This document shows positions 48,678 through 60,424 of a stretch of DNA of 64,000 bases, one piece after another. Below the pieces are notes generated by a model. It was not told the origin of the DNA, ran no database searches, and saw nothing but the letters and a program-made list of their open reading frames with translations. The translations under genes and the position numbers were made by a program. Source of the DNA: Tenebrio molitor (lineage: Eukaryota > Arthropoda > Insecta > Coleoptera > Tenebrionidae); NCBI RefSeq assembly GCF_963966145.1, contig NC_091049.1, positions 1,922,001 through 1,986,000 of the forward strand. Direction: 5' to 3'. Numbering within the stretch: position 1 is the first letter of the stretch; every line of letters starts with the position of its first letter.

Positions 48678-51600
48678 TGCAAAGCTTACCTGTTTGGACA
48701 GTGCGAAAGAGTAAACGTAGCACAATATTAATTATAAATAAATAAACAAGCAGTTCTGGGATAAATCTAGTGGGTCTTAATTGTTGGTGAGATCTACTAC
48801 TTATACTAAGATTTCTCTTATCGAAATGTCAATACTTTTCTAAGTATTTGTTATCTGTGTGCTGTAGTTAGAGGACATGTACATAAACCGCGTCCATTTT
48901 GTCCTGTTGCAACAAATTTCAAGCGCATTTTGCATTTTGCGTTTTGTGTTTATGTTTTGTGTAAAGTGTTAGTTCGATTGTGCCGGTTCAACTCGCAAAC
49001 ACAAGAGATGGTAATATTACGAAATATTGCCAAACCCCCGACCCCAAACGAACCGCGGCAAGTTCCTAAGATATTATGCGAATTATCTGCAAATGTCAGC
49101 GTGATAAAATTGTTTTTGTAGGTGCATCATTGATTTTTCGGAGATGAAGATGTCCAATTTTGAAGTGTAAAGAGACCATCCGATATTTGTCTGGACGTCC
49201 AAAAGGGACCACTACTCTTGCAACATTTTTGAGAGGGGTTTTACAGCTAGGAAAATAACTGCTACTTGCAAAACATTGCAAATCTATTGCTAAATTATAA
49301 CACAAGGAGTATTGCGTCCAAGCATCCATATGAAGATAGCAGTCACTTGGTAATCATTTTTTACTTGGTAAATAGTCACTTAGTCTTAGTTAAGTTGACT
49401 TGCGACGGTCGCACTTGTTGTTTTCATGGCAACGGCTCAAGAAAGAAAGATGACGCATTGGTAATTAATGTGTAGAACAAAGATAGCTACAATTTGCGCT
49501 GCACCACCTATTTGCCACCATGACTTGAAATCGGGCCCTTAGGCAGCAGTTTCTTGATGTTGTTATCGTTTCTGAGATCAGAACCAATACCAAGACATTT
49601 TAGAATGCATCTGAAGATTCTGAATAGTTATTTTCGTTAAAATATAGCGATTTTGTAAAGAAGAAAGTGAAATTTAATTTAAAAACTTTATTGTAGCAGA
49701 CAGAAAGAAGTTGTAGAGAATTTAAATAAGAACTGCAAACAGTTGAATTAATTTTTCCAATCTTCTTTCCTTGGAAATTAAATTTACATTAAAAAAAAAT
49801 TGCAAATGCAGTTCTGAATGAATCGGGTTTGATTTTTGGTTTAAGAATGAAAGATGTGTCTTTACCAAAATTTAGTCTGTCGCTGTGACCGAGTTGTTAT
49901 AAAATATCGTTTTCTTTTTGTTGTGTTTATTTTAAATTAAACTCTCACCAGTGTAAATAGGATAAAATAACAATTCTGATGAGAAATTGCAGACGAGAGA
50001 GATATCGTGTTGTCGTTTAAATTTAAGACCTGTCAGTATTTATTATTTAAATAATTGTGAAAATAGGAAAGCATATTATGGAGTTTGCTGCATAATAGGG
50101 TACAGTTAGTCAATTAAATATTAATTAGGTAAATGGACTGTAGCCACTCTTCGTTCTTATTGCATACGAGAGAGGATTAAGTGTTAAATCTGACTGCAAA
50201 ATAATTACACAATTTTTTGTGCTGCTGATAAAAAGTGTTCTATTGGATGGGACAGTTACTATTTTTTTATTTTTTTTTCCTTGCAACCAGTAGTGAAATA
50301 TTTTTGTAAAAGGGATGAAGTATCGTCTGACACTGAAGATGCACCAGCACTGTTGTTGTGACAGAAGAAAAGATTATTTGGCCCGCGAGATGGCTTCGAC
50401 ATTCGACAACAGGTCAGAAGACTTGCAGAAAAAAGATGTTTGTTCCATTCCTCCGGCTCTCAAGAGCTGCTGTTCAAAATCTGGGAGCAAAATGAAAACA
50501 CACTCTTCGTGGTGCTGAGTAAGCAAGATAGTGGAAATACACATAGAAGAATTTTTTCTGAGGGTATCAAAGCGCTTCAGCGTCTTCAACCAAATTTATT
50601 AGTGGCGTAGGTGATCATGTTACAAAATAAAATTCTTTGAATTTTCCTAGTTTTTTGTTTCCAGGTCAGAGACAAGAAATGATGTTCAAAACTGTAGTTT
50701 CACTAACAGGACTTCAGAAGGAAATCAAACCAAGCATTCTTCTCTGATTCAAAAAGTTAATTTAAATTACTATTGGATATCAGCGCAGTCCACTGGGTTT
50801 AAATCGGGAAAGTAGCACATCAGAACTATTCTTTCTTTTCAAAATCAATTTCTAACAAGTTCAGATTAATGTTTTGGTCATTTGAATAGCCCAAAAGGAC
50901 AAACTTAACTGTGATTTGTCAGTTGAAACAATTTTTTCCAAGTCCAAGTTTTTTGCAAGTCTATTTAATATCTTCCCAAGACACTCATCAACAATCAACA
51001 ATCTACTTCTTGTCCTTGAACTAACTTCAAACCCTTCTAATTTTCCACGAAGTTTTTTGTTATCTTTCTATTTTGCTAGGAGGGACTTCACTAGTCTCCG
51101 TTGCTGCTTAATTAGAAAGTTTCTGATTTCACTGGATACTATTCTAGAAGCTCCTGTTGTTAACTTGCACCAAGAGTGTCTCCGCCACCACCAATCAGTT
51201 CTATCACTGTGTTGTCACCTCTTGGTCTTGGTCCACGTGAGGAATTGATAAGAATTGATCTGTTAAAACATATTCTACCAAGTAGAACAAAACGCAACTC
51301 AACTCCTTTTCGTCTACCACTTAAGAGCAATGGAGTAATTTCTCCAAATTGCTTTCCAGTAGAACTTGGTAGTTTGGAAATGAAACTCGTCCGCAGAAGA
51401 GTCCTCCGAAGTAGAAGATATCGAAATCTTGACCACAATAATAAGAAAAAATAGTATTTCTTGCAGACAATTTTCAATATCCGGAGAGATGTGACACAAG
51501 CTCACTTTTTGTTGTTCCTCGTCCTCCGTTCATTTGTTTTTTATGTTGTTAGGTCGTCCCGGTCCCGAATAGTCATTTTCCTCCCCGGAAAAGAGACAAA

Positions 51601-52880
51601 GGAGCCGCGATTAGCGTGCGGAAAATTAGTTGGAAAAGCAACAGCCGCCCTCGCGTGGCTTTAGAGAAAGAGAGTCGTCCGAAGGTAAATCGATAGAGTC
51701 GGCTAGACATCGTGCAGACGGATGTAAAAGAGACAAAGAAAACGTTACCTATACGTCACGGATAGATAAAGACGGCGATATGTGTGTTAAGAGACGATTT
51801 ATGATAGCGTCGCACGTTGATAAAATTTTTACGGGAAACGTTCCGTGTTTTTTTTTTCTGATACGTCATTAGATCACCCAGAGCCTGTTTAATATTTAGT
51901 TTCACCCCCATCACGGTTTTTGCCGGGGCCGGTCACGATCTTTGAACTTTCATCGGCTCCGGGTCGCTTCCCGGAATTCCTTTAATTCCTCATGATTTGT
52001 GTTCGGCGGATTTGATTTTTTTCGACGGGCGGGCGAGGGGGCGGCGGCGCCGATCGATAATTCCCTAAAATTCCCCAGAGTGTTCGTGTCGGTCTCGGTT
52101 GCGGCGCTTTTTGAATTTTTACCGTACCCGTTTGACGTATTTCATTCTGCCAAGTATTTTTCAATTTCGTGACCGATGAGGAATTGTTTGCCCCCCCCGA
52201 CCTCGGTTCGGATTTTTCGGGGCTCTCTTGGCCGCCGACGTGTCTTGTAATATCCCCTTGCTCGGATTTAAATTTAAAAAACGTTATTAAATTCGGATAC
52301 AAAACTTTGCGAGTTCTTTATTTTCTCATTTGGTTCTTCCACTCTTCTACAATAATTCGTTCGGCTTTGACGGGCCAAGGAAAACCGACGAAAAATTATT
52401 AAACTTTGGGGCTTCTGCGAGACACTTTAGGCAAATTCGCAAAATTAAAAAAACTATTACTGAAAACGCGCCGGATAATGCTGACAACATTTAGGTTATT
52501 TCTTTCTTCTTTTTACAACATTCTTAACAACTTTTTCAAGTTACAGTTCAAAATCTTGAAATTCAAAATTTGGCATCTCAAAAAGCTCACTAAATCAGCT
52601 ATTTTTTTCCAAATACCTATCTTTTATCCTTAAATGGAATATCCAGATACCATCCGATATCTCTGACATAAATTCTTTCACTTCTCAGTGGAACATTGTA
52701 AAGGCTGCAGTTTCTACTGTCTTTCCGATGTAATTCCGACGATGGCGCTGTATTTCTCAACTTTGTTGTTAAATATTTAAAATCTCACTAAATATCTTTC
52801 TGACTTTAATGTAAAATACCTGGAATATATCGGATATCTAGACTACACTTTGTTCTCTCCAGTAAAAGCGTCGTCAGTTG

Positions 52881-53400
52881 TAATTCCCAAAATCACTTCG
52901 TAATTCCCAAAATCACTTCGTAATTCCACACAAACCTGAGTATTTTGTATTTCCACTTGAGCTTCGTTTTTTAACAATAATTTGATAATGTCAAGCTAAA
53001 TCTCTTATCTTTATTATATCTAGAATGTGTAGATGTAATTCCCAAAAGGCGTAATTCCCATTAATATTGCATGTTTGAGATTCAACACGTTATTTGACAG
53101 AGTAAGAGTGATTTGACAATAATAATTAAAACATAATGATTTTTTTAAATGTCGCAGTTAGATGTATGTATTTCTTAATATAAAATTCTTCATTTCTTCC
53201 AATATACATTTTTTAAAGAGATGTAATTCCCAAAGGTGATTCAGAAATTCCAATAAACGTGCCGTTTATTGGAATTTCTTCCTAATTTTTTCCTTGTTCC
53301 AGTACAATATTGTGACCATTTCACTTCAAATATCTATTAATGGAAAAAGTTGAGAATTAAAATTGCAATTTGCAAAATTCACGGTAATTCTCAAAAAATC
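52881..53400. repeat. Cluster of TAATTCCC words
   Basis: TAATTCCCAAAATCACTTCG is repeated exactly twice (52881-52900, 52901-52920), and a shortened third start follows at 52921. Further TAATTCCC words occur at about 53036, 53050 and 53223, and TAATTCTC at about 53385. Confidence 0.6.
53243..53279. repeat. Perfect 17 bp hairpin
   Basis: AGAAATTCCAATAAACG, a three-base loop (TGC), then the exact complement. It is not followed by a T-run and has no role I can assign. Confidence 0.8.
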
Positions 53401-54618
53401 GTGTATGTTTTTTGATTCGTTTCTCGTTTTCTTCTTTTGGGTAGAGTAATATAGAGTTCCTCTTCAAATCGTGACTAATTAGAGTAGGCATTACAATTGA
53501 GAAATACAAAAGCAAAGCAAAAGCTTGCTTGTTGAGGTATTTCCAATTTTTCTCGAATTTCTGCGGTCGTTAAACCGCGTCGAATCATTTGACAATAATA
53601 ACATTAAAATATGTGATAATTAAATGGTTGGTCATGTCTCTTGGTCTCATTAATTTCACATGCAATAACCAGCCCCTCATTATCTTTACATATTAATGTG
53701 CCAATTAAAAGCTCGAAGCAGGAAGCGGCGTCCTCGTAAATTCCTTGTTTCGTTTTGCGAGCGATCACCGGCGGCTCTCTCCCCTCGCACCCTCTAATTG
53801 CCGCCCCCGACACCTCCGATCGTCCCCATCGATGGGGCCGGGATATTTGCGACCGGCGAAAAAAAAATACACGCCGCCACCGATGTTATTTCACCAAACA
53901 CGGAGAGAGAACCGGAATTTTTTTGCAATAACCGTGCGTTTGTTATTTTTTCATTTTTTCGTCTGCTTTCAAAGAAAACAAGCCATGATAGAAAAGGGGC
54001 GGCAGGGGGCGGCCGGGTGGGGTACCGTCGGCGAAGTGCTCTTTTTTTAGACGTAATATAAGTGTGTGTATATATATATATTTTACGTGAACATCCGACC
54101 GCCGTCCGGGGCTTTCCCACGAAATAACAATAATAAAAGTCGATAGGGGCGGCGGTTAATTGGACGCGGTTCCATCACGGCACGGGGTGGAAAAAGAACA
54201 CGACGCAATGTGATAAAATATCAACAATAAAAACGCACCGACGGGGGCGGCGCGAAAATCTGCCGGGTTGCTATTTTTCCATTTGTGCCTAATTATGTAT
54301 TGGCGACGGTTGTATTTTTTCACGGGGGTTGCTGAAATTTTCATAAATTTGTGACGGCGCCGGGGGTGTGGTAAAGTTCAAGGCTGCAACCCTTCCATCA
54401 CAAAAAATTGAATGGTTTAACTTTGGATGTTTCGTATCAGGTTTTTTCGATTGGCGATAATGAACAGGATTAAATTTTCGCACAAGGGGTTGCGCCCCCG
54501 GATTTGTAGCGAAGGCCGAATGATGCAAAACATTTCAAAACCCAACCCTCAAACTGACCCGTTTTTCAATTCGAGGTGGCAACAAATGAAAAATTCTGAA
54601 AATGAGAAAACTGCTTTT

Positions 54619-54950
54619 TGAAAAATTTTCAAAAAACCAAATTGCGTCATGGCAAATTTTCAAAAAGTTTCGTAAATCTTTACCACTTCTTTTTCTATTT
54701 TCTTTGCAGGAATTTTGAAAAATATCGAACCTCGAGTGCCACACATAAAAAAAATCCAATTTGACGATTTTCCCTTTTTTTTCAAAATTTTTCAAAAATC
54801 CAAATTGGGTCATGGGAAGTTTTAAAAGAGTTTCGTAAACTTTTATACCACTTCTTTTTCTATTCCCTTTGTAGCAATTTTGAAAAATATCAAACCCTGA
54901 GTGCAACACATTTTCAAAAAAATCCAATTTGACGATTTTCCATTTTTTGC
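54619..54950 (-). repeat. Two tandem ~165 bp copies
   Basis: Both copies contain CCACTTCTTTTTCTATT, then GAATTTTGAAAAATATC-like and TCCAATTTGACGATTTTCC. They produce a 165-codon minus-strand frame whose peptide repeats KIVKLDFF and DIFQN; I take it as a duplication-driven ORF, not a gene. Confidence 0.75.
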
Positions 54951-57568
54951 ACGGAAATCCCCTCTCTCTCTCTTCGGTCCTTTTCCGGGTCCAAATTCGA
55001 AATTTATTAGTAAACAAAAAACCATCAAACATCGATCAGTACAGTGACGTCACCTCTTCAAACTAAATAATTTGACTGTTTTTTTTTCACAGCCGCCCTC
55101 TATCAATACCTAATCACTAACGTCATCGACTGTCCCTTTTTTACCGTGGATCGATCGTCATCAATAGCGTCACACATGACCTGTCTCGTTTGCATAGCTA
55201 ATCCCAAAAAAACTGACTGAAACGCGATAAAAAAAAGAACAACTGTCAGTCTCAATTACGTTTCAGTAGTAAAATACCAACGGATCGATTGCAATTTTTT
55301 TCCTCACCATTTACTTATTTATTTCTTCTATTGAATAATAGACGTGGAAAAGAAAAGGTCGATTTTGACATTTTCGAAATAGAAATTGGTGAAAAAAATT
55401 CTGAGGTCTTGCGGTTGTTTCATCTTTCACCTTCTCCAAGACATCAATGTTGTTGCACTGATTTTGTTTCTTGTTGTGACCGGTTTGGAAGGTTTAATGC
55501 ATTTTGGAACACGTGTATACACGCGCTGTTAACACGATTTTGCATCCAATAATCAGATAAAAATTTACGGACTCATGAATAAGAATGATCGATTCGTAGA
55601 TTGATTCGTCGATTGTCAAAACAAAGTGGGTCATAGTTGATGGCAATATTTAGGAATTTTAAATGGATTACAAGGAATCGCTGTTGGAATCCCGATTCTT
55701 AATGTCAGCTGTCCGCTGTGATAAGTGTGAATCACGCTTTAATTCGGTCCGGCGTTTTTGTCTAGTTGGGAAGTTGTCCGTTAGGGGGCGCGGTCTAATT
55801 TTGAAAGACGTAACCTTGAAACCGAAAAAATTTACGACTTCATAAATAATACTGCTACTGTCTCATTTGTTCTACTTTTTTGGCAATCCATCGTATGCGT
55901 CAATCTACGAGACGATTTGTACTTTTCAAGGCTAACTGGATTTTCAAATTATACAAGATGTTCTCTTATTTTGTCAATTACTGTAATAAGAAGACTTCAG
56001 TTTTATAATTTGATCTTAACCTAATCTCTAAGTGAATCTCTATTTATTTATTATTAATTTATTTAAATTCGTCTATTGTAAACTAGTTTTTTTCTAATAA
56101 TTACGGTCAAGCCTTGCAGTTATATTTTTTTACCGCCACGCCGAATGTTCTACCGTGTGATCAAATAAAAATGAGACACAGTAGGTCGTAGAAGTTCTGA
56201 AAGCATGTCTTGATCACATGATACATAACACCACAAAGCAAAATTTTTGAAAAATATCAAATTGAAGACACTCGAAAATCTTCATTTTTTAATTGCTTCA
56301 TAAAGTAATTTTTGCCTTTATTATCCTCAGAAAGGATCAATAATTTCGCTTTATATTCAACGAAGGTTCTGCTTCTTAACCTTGACACTATCTTTATAGT
56401 TCAATCTTTATTTTCTAATGAATCATTCGTTTTTAAAGAAACAAATTTGTAGAACTTGTCCAACAATACTTTTTGATGTACTATGTTCTTTGTGACTCAT
56501 TAGTTCCCCTTCTTTAGATTCTCTTTGGAATTTTTTTGAAGAGAAATAATTATTAATTCTTTTCACCTTCATCTTCAATTTTGTATCCTGAGTTCTTCAA
56601 AGATCTTTTCTTCATGGAAAAGAAAGAAACGTTTTTGAAAATTAAAAACACTCCATCTTTATTTCTTCAATTTTCACGTGGTGGACAATGTTTTTGCTTT
56701 TTGATTTCAAAAGACATTTTTCATTTCAGAAGAAACAATTCTCTAGAAAGACTCGATTCTTCATTCTATGGGACCAGTTGTTCAGTTAGTTCTTCATTCT
56801 TCTTTGCTCAGTTATCCTAATCAGAATTTTTTCAAAAGATAACAAAAAATAACTGTTGAAAACGTTCGATCTTCAACTTCTTACATAGGTACATAACGGG
56901 TGTTCAAATGAAAAGTTCATCAAGTTGGCTATGCTATGACTTTTTGGTGAAAGAAGACAGCGAAGAAGTGATGATGCCTTCTTTGACAGATGTCAAAATG
57001 TTTTGGAGAACTTTTCTTCATGTTCAAACTTAGAACTATTTTTGAATTTTTGAATTAAATTTAAAATTTTGAAAAATGTAATAATAAAAAATTTGTGAGC
57101 TCTATTGCATAAAATAAAAATTTCCAATTTTAGAAAAGAACTTGAGGAATTTTTAGACTTCGAAGTGCACTTAACAAGCTTACAGTTACACTTGGGTGCT
57201 TATAAAGCTTGTTTTACGGTCATTTCTAACGCAGTTGAGATTAAAAAAAAAATGCGATGTAGATATCTATTTTTAATAAAGTTTATGATGTGGGAAGTAT
57301 CGTGATAACGTGCTTAAGAAGGATGTAATTACTGCAGTGCAATCAATAACAAGTTTATTTTCCCTTTAAATAAGTAATGAAGAAATATCTACAGTGTATG
57401 TATTTAAAACATGTATTGCAAAAATTTGCACCTTTCAAAAACCTCCGAGTCCGACCCTGTCCATTCCCAGCGTCAATCTGTAATCAGTCAGCGCCTCCTG
57501 CCATAATCCGACAATATTTTCGTCTGACGTGTCGTCGCGGAGACCGTGTGAACCGCGCTTAACGCGAC

Positions 57569-57592
57569 AAAAAAAAAAAAAAAAAAAAAAAA
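57569..57592 (+). repeat. A24 homopolymer
   Basis: Twenty-four consecutive A residues after a GC-rich segment ending CGCGAC. It could be the tail of a retrotransposed fragment, but no flanking duplication or SINE/gene body was recognised. Confidence 0.8.
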
Positions 57593-58627
57593 CTCGTGTG
57601 TGATGGTAGCCGATGAGAGATGAGGTCCGTTTTAGTGTGGTATAAGTGAGACCAACATACGGACTGATGTTAATTACATATAGAAAGAGACTGTGCCCTC
57701 AGGTATAAGGAAATGCTTCGAGGACAACGAGTTTATCAAATTACTTAATCAGAACCAGCATCGCTGAAGAGCGGTTCTGGCGTGACTCGGTGGATATTCC
57801 GTGAAAAAATTACCAAAGGTGATTAGAAAAAAAAAACGTGTTCGATTTGATGAGTGATGTTTCCTACCGACGACCAGAATAGTGTTGGCGCCAGACCGCT
57901 TTGTTTTCAAAAAATAATCATCGACACTTTTGATGACATTTGCCTGGTGGTGGTGTCATTTGACGTCTATTTTTTTCCAAAAACTATTGCTTTTATAAGT
58001 TTATTATGTATTTATTTAGTTCTTCGTTTCATATTCTAAGTTGCATTTTTCTGATCACTGTACTTTATCATAAATAATTTTCTTGCAATTATCAGTCTGA
58101 TTCTGGTCTTTTAAAAAATCTTTTCCATAAAAAGGGGGCACGGCATCGAGGCCGGAGTTATTAATTATTACAGTTCTACTGAATAATGATAATTAATTTA
58201 AAAATTAAAATTAAAAATAAAATTTAAATCTCTTTTATCCAGTTTTATATTATTATTTTTTTTAATTGCAATGTTTTTCTCTTATACTTGCCTCGGTATC
58301 TAGGATTCTATAATGTCTTAGTCCTTTTAATCACAATTATAATTATGTATCTTTAATTTTTCACTAGTGCCGCCATTTTATTGATACATATATTTTTTTA
58401 ATTCTCCAAGATATATGTTACTTACCATTCTTTTCCACGATTTTCTTCTTATTCCTTCTCTACATTACTCTTACACTCTATTTTTTTTATCTATTATTTC
58501 TTGAGATTTTCTTTTGTGCCTACTTTCTTCGATTTGAAACTCTGTTGTTGCCATTAAAAAAATCTTTTTATATACCTACATTTTTATACGAATTTTCAAA
58601 ATCAAATAACTGACAAGTAAAAATATA

Positions 58628-58946
58628 CAGGGTGAGAATGATAAGTAGTGAGCCTCAATTTTTCTTTTCTATTCGTCTGTTGCAATTGTCTAGAATGTAC
58701 GACGCGTTTCCAAAAACGTATTTTTTAATTAAGAAAATTTAATTTAAATAAGAAAAATGTATTAAAAGAAATCATTTTAAAAAAATATATAAAAAATATT
58801 TTAACTTTCTAATTGGCTACAATCCGACCGAACGCAAATTAAAACTTAATTTTATTTAGTCCAAAAGATGTTTTTCTTTTTATTAGAATTATCAAAAATT
58901 GAAAAAAAAAATTTACAAACCCAAAGTATTCGGTGCATACACCCTG
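58628..58946. mobile_element. Possible TA-flanked short-TIR element, 319 bp
   Basis: Begins TA|CAGGGTG and ends CACCCTG|TA. Only 7 bases are clearly inverted, so the pairing may be chance; the TACAGGGTG terminus also occurs singly at 32.88 and 63.71 kb and inverted at 7.52, 18.96 and 63.28 kb. Confidence 0.4.
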
Positions 58947-59043
58947 TATAGTATTTTTGAAATGTGTGTAGCGCATCTAATCGTGAGAGTCATCTAGTGC
59001 CGAAATCTGGCAGCGTCACCTTTGAGTGAAAAACCCGTCGGAC

Positions 59044-59062
59044 CATCATCATCATCATCATC
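59044..59062 (+). repeat. (ATC)n microsatellite
   Basis: Six perfect units and a partial one. Confidence 0.85.
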
Positions 59063-59399
59063 AATATAAATACCATAAGCGTAGAAGGTGCGGGGTCCGG
59101 CAGGGGGGCACGCAGCGTATAATTTAATAACAAGAAATTATCTCCCCAAATAACAAGCTCGGATTGTAATTCCGTCGTTTTCTTCGTTGTCGTGTGTAAT
59201 TATTAGTGCACATAATAACTATAAATATCACAGTGATGTGTGTGCACGTATGTATGTACAGTAGATATCGGAGTTGGCTGCGACCTTCACTTTTACTCTC
59301 TTATGCCACCTGTCCATGGTTAACTCGATTAAAATGTAATAATAATAACGTACTCATTTAGCACCGGATAATCGAGAGACGTGCGGTTTATTTAAATGC

Positions 59400-60350
59400 G
59401 CGCACGATCTAGACACCGGGGCTCCCGGGGGCGGCGTTTGTTTGACGCCCGGGCCGCCCCCGACTTCGGTCGCGACCTTCAAACCGCGTCTGACAGATTA
59501 AACAAAAGCAAAAAAAGCAAAACACACCGTAGGTAAAAAAAACCAAACGAAAACAAACAAGTGTGAATAAAGACGACTTGATTGATCGATTACCTTGTAT
59601 CTGCTGAGAATCTTGCTCGGTAAACTGCCAACCCAAAGAAGAATATTATAACACACAACAAACAAATACGAACAGAGAAAATTTGAAATTTCACATTCGC
59701 GTCGACGTCCCAAGATTGGAGGCGGCGCGCCGCCGTCCCCGAAATTAGCCACGCGGGCGGCGCGAACCGTTTTTTTAGCGTTGTTCTTGGCAGACGGTTT
59801 CACGTGTTAAGGGTTGAACGCGCGCGCCGCCGCCGGCGGCGGTTAGCACGAACTGCTCGTCGACCGGGTACGGCCGTCTGCCGCCCCCCGAAAAAAATCC
59901 GACATGATTTTTTACGAGGCCACCGTGTGTATGTGATGCGGCGTTTCTTCGCCCGGTGTGTTAATGCTGGCAGTAGCGTAGCAACCGGTTAAATGTTAAA
60001 ATGGATTAGGAGCGATTTAAACGGGGGCGGGGGTGGCGGCGTGCCGGCATTAATCGGTGTTTTTGTCGCGAAGGACGGCGTCGCCGCCCCCCGTAATGGC
60101 TCACCTGATGTTTATTTATTATTAAAGCCGGTTTTGGGTCATCAGCTGATGGGGGCGGGGGTCGCCCGAATCAATCGAAAGGCAGGTCATTGATGGCGAG
60201 GTGCGTTTGGGGTTGGAGGGGTCGTTAACTTTGCCCGTCTTTTGTTCGGTCTGGCAATCGAAACGACAAATCGACACCCTCTTGCGGACGATCGGGGAAT
60301 TTGTACACGAGTTGGGGTAGTCAAGTAGGCTTATTTTTAAATGGACGATT
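59400..60350. other. GC-rich island with two GC palindromes
   Basis: Contains GGCGGCGCGCCGCC (59721-59734) and CCGCCGCCGGCGGCGG (59827-59842), both perfect palindromes, and frequent CpG. It could be a promoter or enhancer; the downstream gene, if any, is not visible. Confidence 0.35.
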
Positions 60351-60424
60351 AAATCGGCCATTTTCTCTTCAGTTTTTCGCTTTCTTTTTGGGAATCGATG
60401 CAGTTCTGTCGAAATTAACTCCAA
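60122..60424 (-). CDS. Hypothetical 100-codon ORF in GC-rich island
   Basis: Starts MELISTELHRF and has a second Met in good context (AAAATGGCC) at residue 22. It ends with TAA directly followed by overlapping AATAAA-type hexamers. Composition is mixed and hydrophilic, without low-complexity runs, domains or membrane segments. Frames of this length occur by chance many times in the window, so support is weak. Confidence 0.15.
   Translation of the reverse strand: MELISTELHRFPKRKRKTEEKMADLIVHLKISLLDYPNSCTNSPIVRKRVSICRFDCQTEQKTGKVNDPSNPKRTSPSMTCLSIDSGDPRPHQLMTQNRL

Larger units (their letters stand above)
47551..59400. other. Upstream non-coding DNA, mixed
   Basis: Apart from the repeats and fragments listed separately, I see AT-rich DNA with GC-rich islands at about 51.5-52.4 and 53.75-54.5 kb. 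Open frames between 50.3 and 51.5 kb overlap on both strands and may be remains of an old insertion, but no transposase or protease motif is visible. A perfect TGACGTCA lies at 55045-55052. Confidence 0.5.

Noticed and set aside
50315..51505. Overlapping ORFs that might be a decayed transposase
   Set aside because: No catalytic or zinc motif visible on either strand; left as unexplained.
54535..55032. 165-codon ORF as a gene
   Set aside because: Explained by a 165 bp tandem duplication of AT-rich DNA; no recognisable domain.
57430..57592. Retrotransposed gene or SINE ending in A24
   Set aside because: No RNA-gene promoter boxes, no flanking duplication and no recognisable gene body upstream of the A run.
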